Shown here one piece after another: positions 32,538 through 45,229 of a DNA stretch of 64,000 nt. Position numbers and translations under genes: made by a program. This stretch comes from Planctomycetota bacterium (GTDB lineage Bacteria > Planctomycetota > Phycisphaerae > Phycisphaerales > UBA1924), in the NCBI GenBank assembly GCA_017303555.1, contig JAFLCN010000002.1, forward strand, positions 124,001-188,000. The letters run 5' to 3'. Under the pieces are notes generated by a model. It saw only the letters and a list, made by a program, of their open reading frames with translations. It had not been told where the DNA came from and made no database searches. The first letter of the stretch is position 1. The number at the start of each line of letters is the position of its first letter.

Positions 32538-32562
32538 CCGAACCGGACCGTGCCGGAATGAA

Positions 32563-32588
32563 AAGGGCCTCCCGATCGGGAGGCCCTT
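32563..32588. terminator. Bidirectional terminator between secA and the convergent 200-aa gene
   Basis: Near-perfect palindrome aagggcctcccg-at-cgggaggccctt flanked by AAA and TTG, between convergent genes. Confidence 0.8.
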
Positions 32589-32620
32589 GTTCGTTGTTGG
32601 AGCTTGTCATGCGGGGCGGT

Positions 32621-33223
32621 TCACTCGGCGATGACGCCTTCGGGCAGGCGCGTCGCGGCGAGGTACTTGCGGGCCCGCGAAGACTTATCCCGGCTGTCGA
32701 TCATCGTCCCATCGGCACGGTAGCGGATAATCCGGCCGACTTTGCAGAGCTTGGCGAGCGCCTGGTTGATGCTCGACTTGAGGCTCGCCGGCGCGGCGGA
32801 CGTTTCGTATCCGATGCTCTTGACAGCATCGGCCAGTTCGTCGGTGGTGAGCGGTTCGGCGTAACGATCCTGCTGCCAGACCGAAAGTATGGCCTCGCCG
32901 AGGTTCTTCGGTTCCGCGATAAAGGACGGAGCACGCCCGAACTTCGACTGCGCCGGCGCCGGGGCCTGCTTGACGCCGAGCAGCCCATCGAACGCCGCCA
33001 TCTTCTCGCGGTTGGCTTTCAGCAGGCGTTCCGCGTAGGCGCGGATTGTGGCCACCTTGGCCTCGACCTCGCTCGTCACGGCGTCGTACACCTTCCGTGC
33101 TTCGCGCTCGCGGACCCGCTCGGCTTCGATCCAACGGGTGACGTTCTCGAGTGCGCTGCCGATCTCGGTAATCGACATGTCCGTAACAGGCTTGGAATTG
33201 TCGAAAGGTAGATTGGTATCCAT
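32621..33223 (-). CDS. Hypothetical protein with coiled coil and possible winged-helix C-terminus
   Basis: 200 aa, unrecognised. Residues 15-90 are heptad-like and highly charged (ENVTRWIEAERVREREARKV, EVEAKVATIRAYAERLLKANREKM). Residues ~125-190 (LGEAILSVWQQDRYAEPLTTDELADAVKSIGYET ... INQALAKLCKVGRIIRYRADG) have the spacing of a winged-helix domain with a recognition-helix-like part and a KVGRIIRYR wing. A DNA-binding or dimeric regulatory role is possible. An AAGGAAAC site supports the ATG at 33221-33223. Convergent with secA. Confidence 0.7.
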   Translation of the reverse strand: MDTNLPFDNSKPVTDMSITEIGSALENVTRWIEAERVREREARKVYDAVTSEVEAKVATIRAYAERLLKANREKMAAFDGLLGVKQAPAPAQSKFGRAPSFIAEPKNLGEAILSVWQQDRYAEPLTTDELADAVKSIGYETSAAPASLKSSINQALAKLCKVGRIIRYRADGTMIDSRDKSSRARKYLAATRLPEGVIAE

Positions 33224-33564
33224 GCTGCGTTTCCTTGCGATCGACCGGCAAAAAGGCCTCCGGCGACAAAGCAAATACCTTGCTTTGCACGGGCGAATTC
33301 CTCTGAATGCCGTCGAGGATGGAACAACATAGGCCCACCCGTGCGAGCCCGTCAATCGTTCTTACCGTGACAATCGCCGATTCTGCGAATCCTCGTGCGG
33401 GCTCATAACGTATGGAACTCGGGCGCGATTCGGGTTTCTTCCGGTCGGCAAGAGTGTGGAGCCTGTATTGGCTTCGGCAACTTGCGGCTTGGGCGGAGCA
33501 TGCGGGCCGCCCGTCTCGTATGGTTGATCGGGGCCAGGATTCGGAGCAGACCGTGGAGGGTTCA
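33224..33564. other. Gene-free divergent intergenic region
   Basis: Separates the 200-aa gene from the pseudopilin gene. A 7-bp hairpin (caaagca / tgctttg, 33267-33287) stands in the leader of the 200-aa gene. No conserved small gene seen; open frames here have no ribosome site or coding-like codon use. Confidence 0.5.
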
Positions 33565-34359
33565 ATGTCCGACGTCAGTTTCAGCCGCACACGTGCGCAC
33601 GGGTTCACCATCATCGAACTGCTCGTGGTGATCACGATCATCGCGATACTGATGAGCCTGACACTCGCGGCGGGCTCAAAGGTCGTTTCGGTCGGTCGCG
33701 AGCGCGGCACGCAGTGGGCGATGCAGTCGCTCGATACATCCATCAGCGAGTACATCCAGTCGAGCGGGTCGATCCCGCCCGCGACGGTGCGGGACCCGAC
33801 CCCGGGATCGAATCAGCGCGTGCCGATTGTCGACGGCGGCATCGGCCCGGGCCCCGACAACTTGAAGCCGATGGATTCGACTGCGTGGTACATCTACCAG
33901 TTGCAATCGGAAGGCAGTTCGGCGCTCGCATCCATCCAGCAGATCGATCCGAAACTCCGAAAGGCCGGCCTCGCGAACACCGATGTGAAGTACGACGCGC
34001 AGAACACCGGCGCGCGGACCACTCAGATTCTGGACGTGTGGGGCAATCCGATCCGGTACGTACATCCGCGTTTCGGCGGAGTCCACGGAGTCGGTATCGG
34101 AAAGGCCGATCGACTTGATGATGTTCTGGGCACGTATTCGCCGGGTTACGGCACGCAGTCATTCCCGGTTTCGTATTTCAGCCGCGATCCGGCGCCGGTC
34201 AATCTGCCATCGGGCAAGAAAGTGACCGACTACAAGAACGATTCCGACGGCGGCGCACCGCCGAATCGTCGCCCGTACTTCTACTCCGCCGGACCCGACG
34301 GCAACCCTGCGACGACGGACGACAACGTGTACACCACGCGGCCGAATCTGCCCCGATAA
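33565..34359 (+). CDS. Type II secretion / type IV pilus-like pseudopilin
   Basis: 264 aa. After a short basic leader the prepilin peptidase site AHGFTIIELLVVITIIAILM appears (cleavage after G at residue 13), with the conserved Glu at +5 of the mature protein and a hydrophobic helix. The C-terminal part has the globular beta-type domain with TQILDVWGNPIRYVHP, reminiscent of GspG-like major pseudopilins (the DxWGxPxxY motif), followed by a long extended tail. Start ATG at 33565 has GGAGGG upstream. The secretion machinery genes are not in the window. tRNA-Pro lies downstream. Confidence 0.87.
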   Translation: MSDVSFSRTRAHGFTIIELLVVITIIAILMSLTLAAGSKVVSVGRERGTQWAMQSLDTSISEYIQSSGSIPPATVRDPTPGSNQRVPIVDGGIGPGPDNLKPMDSTAWYIYQLQSEGSSALASIQQIDPKLRKAGLANTDVKYDAQNTGARTTQILDVWGNPIRYVHPRFGGVHGVGIGKADRLDDVLGTYSPGYGTQSFPVSYFSRDPAPVNLPSGKKVTDYKNDSDGGAPPNRRPYFYSAGPDGNPATTDDNVYTTRPNLPR

Positions 34360-34408
34360 GCCCGACAAGCACGCGGCGAACCGGCGTTTCAGGATTTTCA
34401 GTTCCGAA

Positions 34409-34438
34409 TTGGCCGATGGCACCACCGGGCGCTATCAT
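34409..34438 (+). promoter_or_regulatory. Probable promoter of tRNA-Pro
   Basis: TTGGCC (-35), 18-bp spacer, TATCAT (-10); the -10 box ends 14 bp before the tRNA 5' end, so transcription would start within a few bases of the mature end. Confidence 0.5.
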
Positions 34439-34452
34439 CGCCCCACACCATA

Positions 34453-34526
34453 CGGGGTGTAGCGCAGTTTGGTAGCGCGTCTCGTTCGGGACGAGAAGGT
34501 CGCAGGTTCAAATCCTGTCACCCCGA
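34453..34526 (+). tRNA. tRNA-Pro (anticodon CGG)
   Basis: 74 nt. Acceptor arm CGGGGTG / CACCCCG with discriminator A, D arm, anticodon stem TCTCG / CGAGA with loop TTCGGGA giving anticodon CGG (reads CCG), and T arm GCAGG TTCAAAT CCTGT. CCA is not encoded, so it is added by a nucleotidyltransferase. A terminator follows within 15 bp. Confidence 0.95.
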
Positions 34527-34538
34527 TTGAATGAAAAG

Positions 34539-34571
34539 GCCCCGCGGGCAACTGGCTTGCGGGGCGTTTTT
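34539..34571 (+). terminator. Intrinsic terminator of tRNA-Pro
   Basis: Stem gccccgc / gcggggc with a 13-nt loop region (able to extend the stem by CAA/CTT-type pairs), followed by G and five T. Confidence 0.75.
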
Positions 34572-34639
34572 GTTGGCGGGTTGTTGCACCGAGTTGGAGT
34601 TCGGCTGCGGCCGAACCTGGTGGTCGATACGCTCGGGGC

Positions 34640-35365
34640 ATGAAGGCATTCTTCTGTATCGTGGTTGCTGTTTTCGCATTGATCGCGCAGGGCGGCTCGG
34701 CGACGCGGCCAGTGCCGGAGGGAGCGGCTGCGCAACCGTGGTACGAGCAGGAGATCCGGGCTTTCGAAGCGTCGGACAAGGTCTCGCGGCCGGCGCCGGG
34801 GCGGGTTTTGTTTCTTGGAAGTTCGAGCGTCCGGATGTGGGAGACGCTGGCGGAGGACATGAAGCCGGCGCCGGTGCTGAATCGCGGGTTTGGCGGGTCG
34901 AAGACGGGGGACGTGCTGGCGGTGTTTGATCGGATTGTGTTGCCGTATGCGCCGAGCGTGATTGTTTATTACTGCGGGGACAACGACCTGGGGACGGACA
35001 ACACCGATGCGCAGGCGGCGGCGGATGGGTTCATTGCGTTTGATACGCGCGTTCGCGCTGTGTGGCCGGAGATTTCGGTGTTCTATATCGCGATCAAACC
35101 GAGCGTGCAGCGGTGGAAGAACTGGGAGGCGATGAAGAAGGCCAATGAGCTGGTGCGGAAGTACTGCGAGAAGACGCCGGGCGCGGTGTTTCTCGATATC
35201 GCGACGCCCGCGCTCGGCGCGGATGGCAAGCCCGATCCGACAACATTTCGCGAGGACGGGCTGCACCTGAATGCGAAGGGGTATGCGATCTGGGCGAACG
35301 TGATTCGGGAACCCGTGGTGGAGGCCTGGAAGAAGCGGCAAGCGCCGCAACGGGATGAGAAGTGA
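34640..35365 (+). CDS. Secreted SGNH/GDSL-family hydrolase
   Basis: 241 aa. Signal peptide MKAFFCIVVAVFALIAQGGSA. SGNH blocks: block I VLFLGSSSVRMW (catalytic Ser), block II NRGFGGSKTGDV (Gly), block III VIVYYCGDNDL (Asn) and block V FREDGLHLNAKGYAIW (Asp-His). This pattern fits serine esterases acting on acyl groups of lipids or polysaccharides, outside the cytoplasm. It stands after the tRNA terminator and is convergent with hrpA. Confidence 0.88.
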   Translation: MKAFFCIVVAVFALIAQGGSATRPVPEGAAAQPWYEQEIRAFEASDKVSRPAPGRVLFLGSSSVRMWETLAEDMKPAPVLNRGFGGSKTGDVLAVFDRIVLPYAPSVIVYYCGDNDLGTDNTDAQAAADGFIAFDTRVRAVWPEISVFYIAIKPSVQRWKNWEAMKKANELVRKYCEKTPGAVFLDIATPALGADGKPDPTTFREDGLHLNAKGYAIWANVIREPVVEAWKKRQAPQRDEK

Positions 35366-35451
35366 GGCATCGAGGCCGTTCACTGCGCAGCGCAACAAGC
35401 TGCTTGGTTCGATGGAAGACGGCTGCGGTTGCACACTGCAGGAATTGAAGG

Positions 35452-39408
<3,957 letters not shown>

Positions 39409-39416
39409 ACAGAAGT

Positions 39417-40961
39417 CTATTTCTTCTCGATCGTTCCGAGGTCGATCACGATGCCATTGGGCTGGTAGTAGTCGACGTTGAGTTCTTCGGTGCCGATGCT
39501 GGTGAAGACGAGGCAGTCGCGTCCGTTGCGGGCGGCGTACGCGAGATCGCCGTGCGAGGGGCCCGCCACTTCGCTGTTCCGGGCGCGGTGGACGTGGAAG
39601 TGGAAATGAGCGATCGCGCGGTCGCTCGAGAGGATCATCTCCTCCGGGGCAACAAACTCGTTGTCGTTGGGGCGCTGGCCCGGGCGGGGTGGAAACAGCC
39701 AGGCCACCACCTTGCCGGGGTCGCTCACGGTGGCCTTTCCGTCGCCGACGTTGTGAGCGGTGAGGACGAGACCGCCGTACTCCGTTGTGGTGTCGGCGCG
39801 GTCGAGATCCACATAGATGAACATGCGATCAACGAAATCCTTCTGTCGCACCGAGCGATCGAGGAGCGCGATCGTGAGAAGATCGGCCCAGGAAAGCCCG
39901 TGCTCCCAGACTTCGACCTGCTCTTTCGCGGCTTTCACGGTCCCCTGAGCTTCGTTCGACCGCTGCACGGTTTTTCGGTTGGCGAGCACCGATTTGAGTT
40001 CGCTCAGCAGCATCGAGCGGTCTTTGGCAAACAGGTCGGGATGGAACTTGGAAGCAACACGCACCGGCTCCAGATGGCGGAGCTGAAGGCCGTCCAGCTT
40101 GTCGGGCGGCATGGTTGCCACGATCGCCTGGACCTCGGCCCACCAGGCGACATTGCGCGGGATCTTCGGATCGGCGAGTCTTTCGAGCCAGCGGAGTTCC
40201 TCGCCGCTGATCGGAATGACCTTGAGTTCGGCGACGCTTCGACGCAGCAGACGAACGACGGAATCATCGCCGGGCGTGAGTGTCGCGTCTTCGAGGAGTC
40301 GTTTGCGATACGCGCCGGAAACATCGAGCCGTCCGAGCACGTCGTACGCATCGGCTCTGGTCCGTGCGCGGAAGTCGGCGGGGGAATCCGGATCTTCGTC
40401 GGGCGGATTGAGGAAGACGCCGAAAACGACTTCGACCAGCGGGGTGCCGCCGCTGAGCTGGATCAGGGCGATCCGCTCCGCGCGGTCTTCATCCTTTACG
40501 AGCGGCACCGGGCGTGAATAGCTCCGGATCAGGGCGGGGATGCAATCGGTCCAGCCCTTGGCTCCGGCGGTCTGGCACAGAACGAGTTCCATCTCGCGGC
40601 TCGGCTCGCGCGGGATCATCAGGCGCGTCAGTTTGCGTGTGTCTTCGAGTGATTCGGGATCGGTGTCGCTTGCAAGGTGCTTGTACAACTTGGTCCGGAG
40701 CGAGGCCGGCAGCGAGGAGGACCAGACCATTTCCTTGAATGTCGCACGGACTGCGGCCTTGTCCTCCGGCGAGTTCTGGGCCTGCTTCCACGCCGCATCC
40801 GCGGCGTTCTCGCGCTCCCAGAGCGGACGCTGCGGATTGCGGAGCACGGTCAGCGGCTCGCGTTCGATCCGCGCTGCTGCCGAGGAAGAACAGCCCGGGG
40901 TTCCGAGCGATGCCAACGAGAGCGCGACAATGAGCATGAAACGCACAGCAGGGAATTTCAT
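39417..40961 (-). CDS. Putative lipoprotein with JAMM/JAB-like C-terminal motif
   Basis: 514 aa, not recognised overall. The N-terminus has a hydrophobic segment and TPGC (a near-lipobox), so the protein is probably lipid-anchored. The middle (~40-370) is helical. Near the end HFHFHVHR (452-459) is followed ten residues later by PSHGD (468-472), giving H-x-H-x(10)-S-x-x-D, the core of JAMM/JAB metalloprotease sites; a glutamate about 65 residues upstream (TTTEYGG) could complete the zinc site. Strand-rich sequence surrounds it (LTAHNVGDG, GIVIDLG). If correct it would be a periplasmic or outer-envelope isopeptidase-like enzyme. It lies directly upstream of hrpA on the same strand. Confidence 0.65.
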   Translation of the reverse strand: MKFPAVRFMLIVALSLASLGTPGCSSSAAARIEREPLTVLRNPQRPLWERENAADAAWKQAQNSPEDKAAVRATFKEMVWSSSLPASLRTKLYKHLASDTDPESLEDTRKLTRLMIPREPSREMELVLCQTAGAKGWTDCIPALIRSYSRPVPLVKDEDRAERIALIQLSGGTPLVEVVFGVFLNPPDEDPDSPADFRARTRADAYDVLGRLDVSGAYRKRLLEDATLTPGDDSVVRLLRRSVAELKVIPISGEELRWLERLADPKIPRNVAWWAEVQAIVATMPPDKLDGLQLRHLEPVRVASKFHPDLFAKDRSMLLSELKSVLANRKTVQRSNEAQGTVKAAKEQVEVWEHGLSWADLLTIALLDRSVRQKDFVDRMFIYVDLDRADTTTEYGGLVLTAHNVGDGKATVSDPGKVVAWLFPPRPGQRPNDNEFVAPEEMILSSDRAIAHFHFHVHRARNSEVAGPSHGDLAYAARNGRDCLVFTSIGTEELNVDYYQPNGIVIDLGTIEKK

Positions 40962-41030
40962 CCTGAGAGTCTACGGGCGGGTCGTCGGTGCGTTCGAGCA
41001 TGGTGCCCCGCAGGCTCCTAGTATGTTGCG

Positions 41031-41288
41031 TTGACCAGTGCGACCACGCCAACTTCCGAGCCGATCAGGGACCGCGTTGCCAAGGTGATCAGCCTTATCA
41101 GACCCGCGGTGCAGTCTGACGGCGGCGATGTTGAACTCGTCGGTATCACGCCCGACGGGGTGGTGGAGGTTCGGCTGCACGGCGCGTGCGTCGGCTGCCC
41201 GTCCAGCCGCATGACCCTTCAATTGGGGATCGAGCGGAATTTGAAGGCCCATGTGCCCGAGGTTCACGGAGTGCGGGCCGTCTCCTGA
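41031..41288 (+). CDS. NifU C-terminal-domain iron-sulfur protein
   Basis: 85 aa, the size of a single NifU-like domain. Fe-S scaffold CxxC is visible as ACVGCPSS within VVEVRLHGACVGCPSSRMTLQLGIE, following the family's LIRPAVQSDGGDVELV. Such proteins hold or transfer assembled clusters. No ATG is available; a TTG at 41031 is the best start and lacks a clear ribosome site, so translation may be weak or leaderless. Located opposite the lipoprotein gene, 69 bp from its start. Confidence 0.88.
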   Translation: MTSATTPTSEPIRDRVAKVISLIRPAVQSDGGDVELVGITPDGVVEVRLHGACVGCPSSRMTLQLGIERNLKAHVPEVHGVRAVS

Positions 41289-41519
41289 CCGAGCGACGGA
41301 GTGGGTCGGAAACGCTAATCGGCGGGCTGGTCGAGACTTAGGCGAAATTCCGGACCGGAATCCGCCGGATTCTGCTTCCCGGCGCTGCACCCGATCTGGT
41401 ATACCATTGCTTCGGTGGTTGGATCGCGGCCTCGTGGTGGAGGCTGCTGCTTGGAACGGGGATTGGGCACCCCGAAAAGGATTTGCCCGCGTCGGAAGAA
41501 CGAGCCAGGGAGTGGTCTC

Positions 41520-41738
41520 ATGTTGGTGATTACGCGTCGCGAGGGCGAAGAAATCGTGATCGGTGATCCACGCAACCCGATCGGGGTGGTGCGGATCGCG
41601 TCCATCAAGGGTGAGCGCGTGCGCGTTGCCTTCGATTTCCCCCGCCAGGTCGAGATCCATCGGCGCGAGATCGCGGACCAGATCGCAACGCAGGAGCCCG
41701 CGGTGGTGGGAACCATCCGCCCCGCTACGCCGGCTTGA
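41520..41738 (+). CDS. csrA: Carbon storage regulator CsrA (RsmA)
   Basis: 72 aa. Homodimeric RNA-binding protein that recognises GGA motifs, usually in hairpin loops at ribosome sites, and controls translation of carbon, motility and secretion genes. MLVITRREGEEIVIG at the start, VRIASIKGERVRVAFDFP and VEIHRREI are diagnostic; the conserved arginine that contacts GGA in strand 5 (IHRREI) is present. GGGAG ribosome site. A 231-bp region without genes lies upstream. Convergent with ridA, 15 bp apart. The GGA-loop hairpin before the HU-like gene is a possible target. Confidence 0.96.
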   Translation: MLVITRREGEEIVIGDPRNPIGVVRIASIKGERVRVAFDFPRQVEIHRREIADQIATQEPAVVGTIRPATPA

Positions 41739-41753
41739 GCGGGCGGTTCTCTG

Positions 41754-42185
41754 TCACGCACGATCGAAGGGTTCGATTTTCCGGCCGCAGGCGCGGATCG
41801 CTGTGACTTCGATTTCGATTCTCATGCGCGGATCGGCGAGGCCGGCCTGAATCATGGTCGCGGCGGGGCGAGATTCGCCGAAGTATCGCTTCAGGATCGG
41901 CCAGGTTTGTGAGAACTCGGCGCCGTCGGGGAGGATGTACTGCACGCGAACCACGTCGCGGAGCGAGGAGCCTGCCGCAATCAGGGCTGCCTCGATGTTC
42001 TTGAGGCACTGCTCGGTTTGTGCTTCGATTCCCGGCGGAATCGTCATCGTCGCGTAGTCGAATCCTGTGGTGCCGGAAACGAAAATCGAATCGCCAACGA
42101 CGACCGCGCGCGAGTACCCGATCTCGTCCTCGAAGGTCGAGCCCGATGAAATGAGGCGTTTGAAAGCCTCGGGCCCGCTGCTCAA
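41754..42185 (-). CDS. ridA: RidA-family enamine/imine deaminase
   Basis: 143 aa. RidA hydrolyses reactive 2-aminoacrylate and related imines. Seen: IGYSRAVVVGDSIFVSGTTG, EAQTEQCLKNIEAALIAAGSSLRDVVRVQYIL and RPAATMIQAGLADPRMRIEIEVTAI with the conserved arginine and glutamate of the inter-subunit site. The start is a TTG (42183-42185) four bases after the ndk stop with GGAG in the ndk end, indicating translational coupling to ndk. No ATG is present near the N-terminus. Confidence 0.9.
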   Translation of the reverse strand: MSSGPEAFKRLISSGSTFEDEIGYSRAVVVGDSIFVSGTTGFDYATMTIPPGIEAQTEQCLKNIEAALIAAGSSLRDVVRVQYILPDGAEFSQTWPILKRYFGESRPAATMIQAGLADPRMRIEIEVTAIRACGRKIEPFDRA

Positions 42186-42189
42186 AGCA

Positions 42190-42660
42190 TCACTCCGGCT
42201 TGCCGCCCGCCATGTCGTAGACCCAGCTCTCGCTCGCGCGATTCCAGTTCAGCACTTCACCGGGCTGGAAGAACAGCTTGAGTTCGCGCTCGGCGGCCTC
42301 GGGGCTGTCGGAGCCGTGGATCAGGTTGAAGGAGTTGCTGACGCCGAAATCGCCGCGGATCGTGCCGGGGTTGGCCTTGCTGCCGAAGGTGGCGCCCATC
42401 ATGTTGCGGGCGATGCCGATGGCGCCGTTGCCGCGAAGAGCAAGGACGACAACGGGCGAGCTGGTCATGAAGCGGACGAGACCCGCATAGAAGGGCTTGG
42501 CCTGGTGTGCCTCGTAATGCGTGGCGGCGAGCTGCTGGCTGATCTGCATCAGCTTCATGCCGACGATCTGCAGCCCCTTGTCTTCAAAGCGGCTGATGAT
42601 GCGGCCGGAGAGGCCGCGCTGGACAGAATCGGGCTTGAGGATGATGAGCGTGGTTTCCAT
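42190..42660 (-). CDS. ndk: Nucleoside diphosphate kinase
   Basis: 156 aa. Transfers gamma-phosphate among NTPs and NDPs through a phosphohistidine; here the catalytic His is in FNLIHGSDSPE. TLIILKPDSVQRGLSGRIISRFEDKG, GNGAIGIARNMMGATFGSKANPGTIRGDFG and LKLFFQPGEVLNW are the family landmarks. ATG at 42658-42660. First gene of an ndk-ridA pair; downstream of the trehalose operon. Confidence 0.97.
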   Translation of the reverse strand: METTLIILKPDSVQRGLSGRIISRFEDKGLQIVGMKLMQISQQLAATHYEAHQAKPFYAGLVRFMTSSPVVVLALRGNGAIGIARNMMGATFGSKANPGTIRGDFGVSNSFNLIHGSDSPEAAERELKLFFQPGEVLNWNRASESWVYDMAGGKPE

Positions 42661-42688
42661 GGAAAACTCCGAAAAATTGGGGGCAATA

Positions 42689-45229
42689 CTAGCCAGCGTG
42701 CCGGGCCCGCAATCCCTCGGAAATCGTGCAGGCGCAATTGATCAAACCGATGTGGGAATAGGCCTGCGGGAAGTTCCCCATGGCGATGCCGTGGCGCGGA
42801 TCCCATTGTTCCGGGAGCAGGCCGGTGGGGCCCTGAAACGAGAGATAGGTGTCGAAAAGCTGCCGGGCGGATGCCATCCGCCCCATGATGGCCAGGCACT
42901 CGATGAGCCACGCCGTACACAGCAGGAATCCGCCTTCGATTCCCGGTAACCCGTCTTCATAGTGGTAGCGCCAGACCACATTCCCTTCGACCAATTCGCG
43001 CTCGATGGCGGCCACTGTGGAGGCGAATCGTTCGTCGCTCGGATCGAGGAATCCGGTCAGTCCCATCGCGAGCACGGCGGCATCGAGTTCCGAGCCGTTG
43101 AGGTGGGCCGCGAAGTATCTCCCGGGGGCGTGCCAGGAGCGTGCCAGGGTGTCCTGCCGAATGGTCTCGGCGAGCGCATCCCACTCCGTCTTTCGTGCAC
43201 CGAGCACCAGTTCTGCGACGGTGGATGCGCGACGGAGCGCGAGCCAGCACATCACTCGTGAATGCGTGTGGAAGCGCTTCGCGGTTCGGACTTCCCAGAT
43301 GCCGTGGTCGGGCTCGGACCAGCGCGCGACGACGGCTTCTGCCATGGCGCTTGCGAGACGCCAGTATTCGGGAGTCACGGGTGCGCCCGCTTCCGCGAGC
43401 TTGGCGACGGTATCGACGATGGGACCGAAGACGTCGAGTTGGACTTGGTGGGCCGCGCCGTTCCCGATGCGGACCGGCGTGCTTCCGAGATAACCCTGCA
43501 TCCCCGGCAGCGTGCCCTCGGAGCCAAGTTCACGTCCGGCGAGCGAGTAGATGGGTCGGAGTTGGTCGGGCGCGTCGAGTTGATCGACGACGCCGCAGAG
43601 CCAGTCGAGCAGCTTCATCGGCATGCCGCTGTTGCCCAGGCGGAGGAGCGATTGCGCCGCGTAACAGGCGTCGCGAGGCCAGCAGTAGCGATAATCCCAG
43701 TTTCGTTCGCCTCCGATGGGGGCGGGCAGACTGGTTGTGGCGGCGGCGGCGATCGCGCCGGTGGGCCCGTGCATCAGGGCACGGAGCGTCAGGGCGCTCC
43801 GCTTCACCGCTTCGGGCGTGATGGACGGCAAACGCAGACTCGCGGCCCATGAACTCCAGTACTGGGCGGTCCGTGTGCGACGGACGGGTTCTTCGGTGGC
43901 GGGGCGGAACGACACAACGCCGTACCGAAGTTCGAGGATGTACGGTCGGTCGCGCGGGGCGAGTGTGGCGGTGGCGGTGGGCCCCGAGTCGGTCTGGGTG
44001 ATCGTCCAATCGACGTCGGGAGCGTGCAGGCTCATCGGATCGGCCCAATCGGTCACTTCGAGGCCGTGATCGCGTTCGACGAGACGGATGCGGTTCTGTC
44101 CGTAGCCCATGCGCGGGGCGAACTCGATCTGTACGGGCGACCGCGCTGCGATCACGCGGAGAAGATCGGTGCGTCCGGCGCGCTGGAAAGGGCGTCCCTC
44201 GCCGCAATCGAAGTAGTCGATGATGTCGGCCTCGGGCCACGACGTGCGAACGATGAGCGTGTCGCCGATGTAGGTTTGGCGGGGTGATGCGCTCGGCCGG
44301 ACCGGCGCCACGCGGAAGACGCCGTGCGAGTCGTCTCCGAGGATTGAGCCGAACGCGGAAGGTGAATCCAGCCGGGGAAGGCAGAGCCACTGGATCGATG
44401 CGTCGGGCGCGAGCAGCGCCATGGTGCGTTGGTCGGCGAGAACGGTGTGGTACTGGATAGGGACGGCGACGCGTGCCGCGAGCGCTTTTCGCCGTGCTTC
44501 GCACAGCGCGACCAGGAACTTCGCGACCCCGCTCGGATCGGAGGTTCTTCGTCCCGCAACGGATTCGCCCGGGCCGACCTTGATGCCGATGTCGGAAGCG
44601 TTGAGTGCGGCGAACGCGGACTCGTCGGTGTAGTCGTCACCGAGAAAAACCGTGCGCTGCGCGCCGGTGTGGAACCGGAGCCATTTCAGGCAGCGTCCCT
44701 TGTCGGCGTCGATGACCATGAATTCGGCGAGTTCAATTCCGCGGAGCCTCCGAGCGCCCGGAAACCGCTCTGCCAGGTTCTGAATTTCCTGCAGCAGCCT
44801 TGGCAGGGCGAGTCGATCGACGCCCCGGTAGTGCAGCGCGACCCCGAAGGGCTTGGACTCGACGAGCGCTCCCTTGAACTGTTCCGCGAGGGAGCGGCAG
44901 TGCAGTGTCACCGCTGTGAGCGTCTGCTCTTGTTCGGCGCTCAGCGGGGGCACGCGGCCGTATCCCTCTCCCCCGTGACTTCCGAACAGTCTGATCGCCC
45001 CTGACTCCGGGAGTCGGAGCGCGAGATCGGCGAGGGCACGCCCACTGACGACGGCGCTGTAGGTGCGGGGCATCGCCGAAAGCTCTCGCAGTGCTTGAAG
45101 CGCGTGCGGATCTCCGACCGCTCCCTCCGGTGTGGCGCTCAATTCGGCCAGCGTTCCGTCGAAATCGCTGGCGACAAGCAGGATCGGCGTTGCCGCGAGG
45201 AGTGCGATGCTGTCTGCGAAGTCGTTCAT
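42689..45229 (-). CDS. Fusion: trehalose-6-phosphate phosphatase (OtsB) + GH15 glucoamylase/trehalase-like domain
   Basis: 846 aa. Residues 1-~240 are an OtsB-type HAD phosphatase: DFDGTLAEL at 22-30 (Asp nucleophile), VVSGRALADL, GSHGGEGYG, DKGRCLKWLRF and FLGDDYTDESAFAAL. The rest (~250-846) is a GH15 alpha/alpha-toroid glycosidase: RNWDYRYCWPRDACY, LDAPDQL, HTHSRVMCWLALRRA, EGGFLLCTAWLIE (candidate general acid) and LPEQWDPRHGIAMGNFPQAYSHIGLI. OtsB removes phosphate from trehalose 6-phosphate; GH15 domains hydrolyse alpha-glucosides including trehalose or starch. The start overlaps the end of otsA by 4 bp (45226-45229), so the two are co-translated. Confidence 0.92.
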   Translation of the reverse strand: MNDFADSIALLAATPILLVASDFDGTLAELSATPEGAVGDPHALQALRELSAMPRTYSAVVSGRALADLALRLPESGAIRLFGSHGGEGYGRVPPLSAEQEQTLTAVTLHCRSLAEQFKGALVESKPFGVALHYRGVDRLALPRLLQEIQNLAERFPGARRLRGIELAEFMVIDADKGRCLKWLRFHTGAQRTVFLGDDYTDESAFAALNASDIGIKVGPGESVAGRRTSDPSGVAKFLVALCEARRKALAARVAVPIQYHTVLADQRTMALLAPDASIQWLCLPRLDSPSAFGSILGDDSHGVFRVAPVRPSASPRQTYIGDTLIVRTSWPEADIIDYFDCGEGRPFQRAGRTDLLRVIAARSPVQIEFAPRMGYGQNRIRLVERDHGLEVTDWADPMSLHAPDVDWTITQTDSGPTATATLAPRDRPYILELRYGVVSFRPATEEPVRRTRTAQYWSSWAASLRLPSITPEAVKRSALTLRALMHGPTGAIAAAATTSLPAPIGGERNWDYRYCWPRDACYAAQSLLRLGNSGMPMKLLDWLCGVVDQLDAPDQLRPIYSLAGRELGSEGTLPGMQGYLGSTPVRIGNGAAHQVQLDVFGPIVDTVAKLAEAGAPVTPEYWRLASAMAEAVVARWSEPDHGIWEVRTAKRFHTHSRVMCWLALRRASTVAELVLGARKTEWDALAETIRQDTLARSWHAPGRYFAAHLNGSELDAAVLAMGLTGFLDPSDERFASTVAAIERELVEGNVVWRYHYEDGLPGIEGGFLLCTAWLIECLAIMGRMASARQLFDTYLSFQGPTGLLPEQWDPRHGIAMGNFPQAYSHIGLINCACTISEGLRARHAG

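Noticed and set aside
33267-33287. 7-bp hairpin upstream of the 200-aa gene
   Set aside because: Short stem, no T-run, no further structure; could easily occur by chance.
41388-41396. GGTATACC palindrome upstream of csrA as promoter or operator
   Set aside because: Only 8 bp, no -35 element, single copy in the region.
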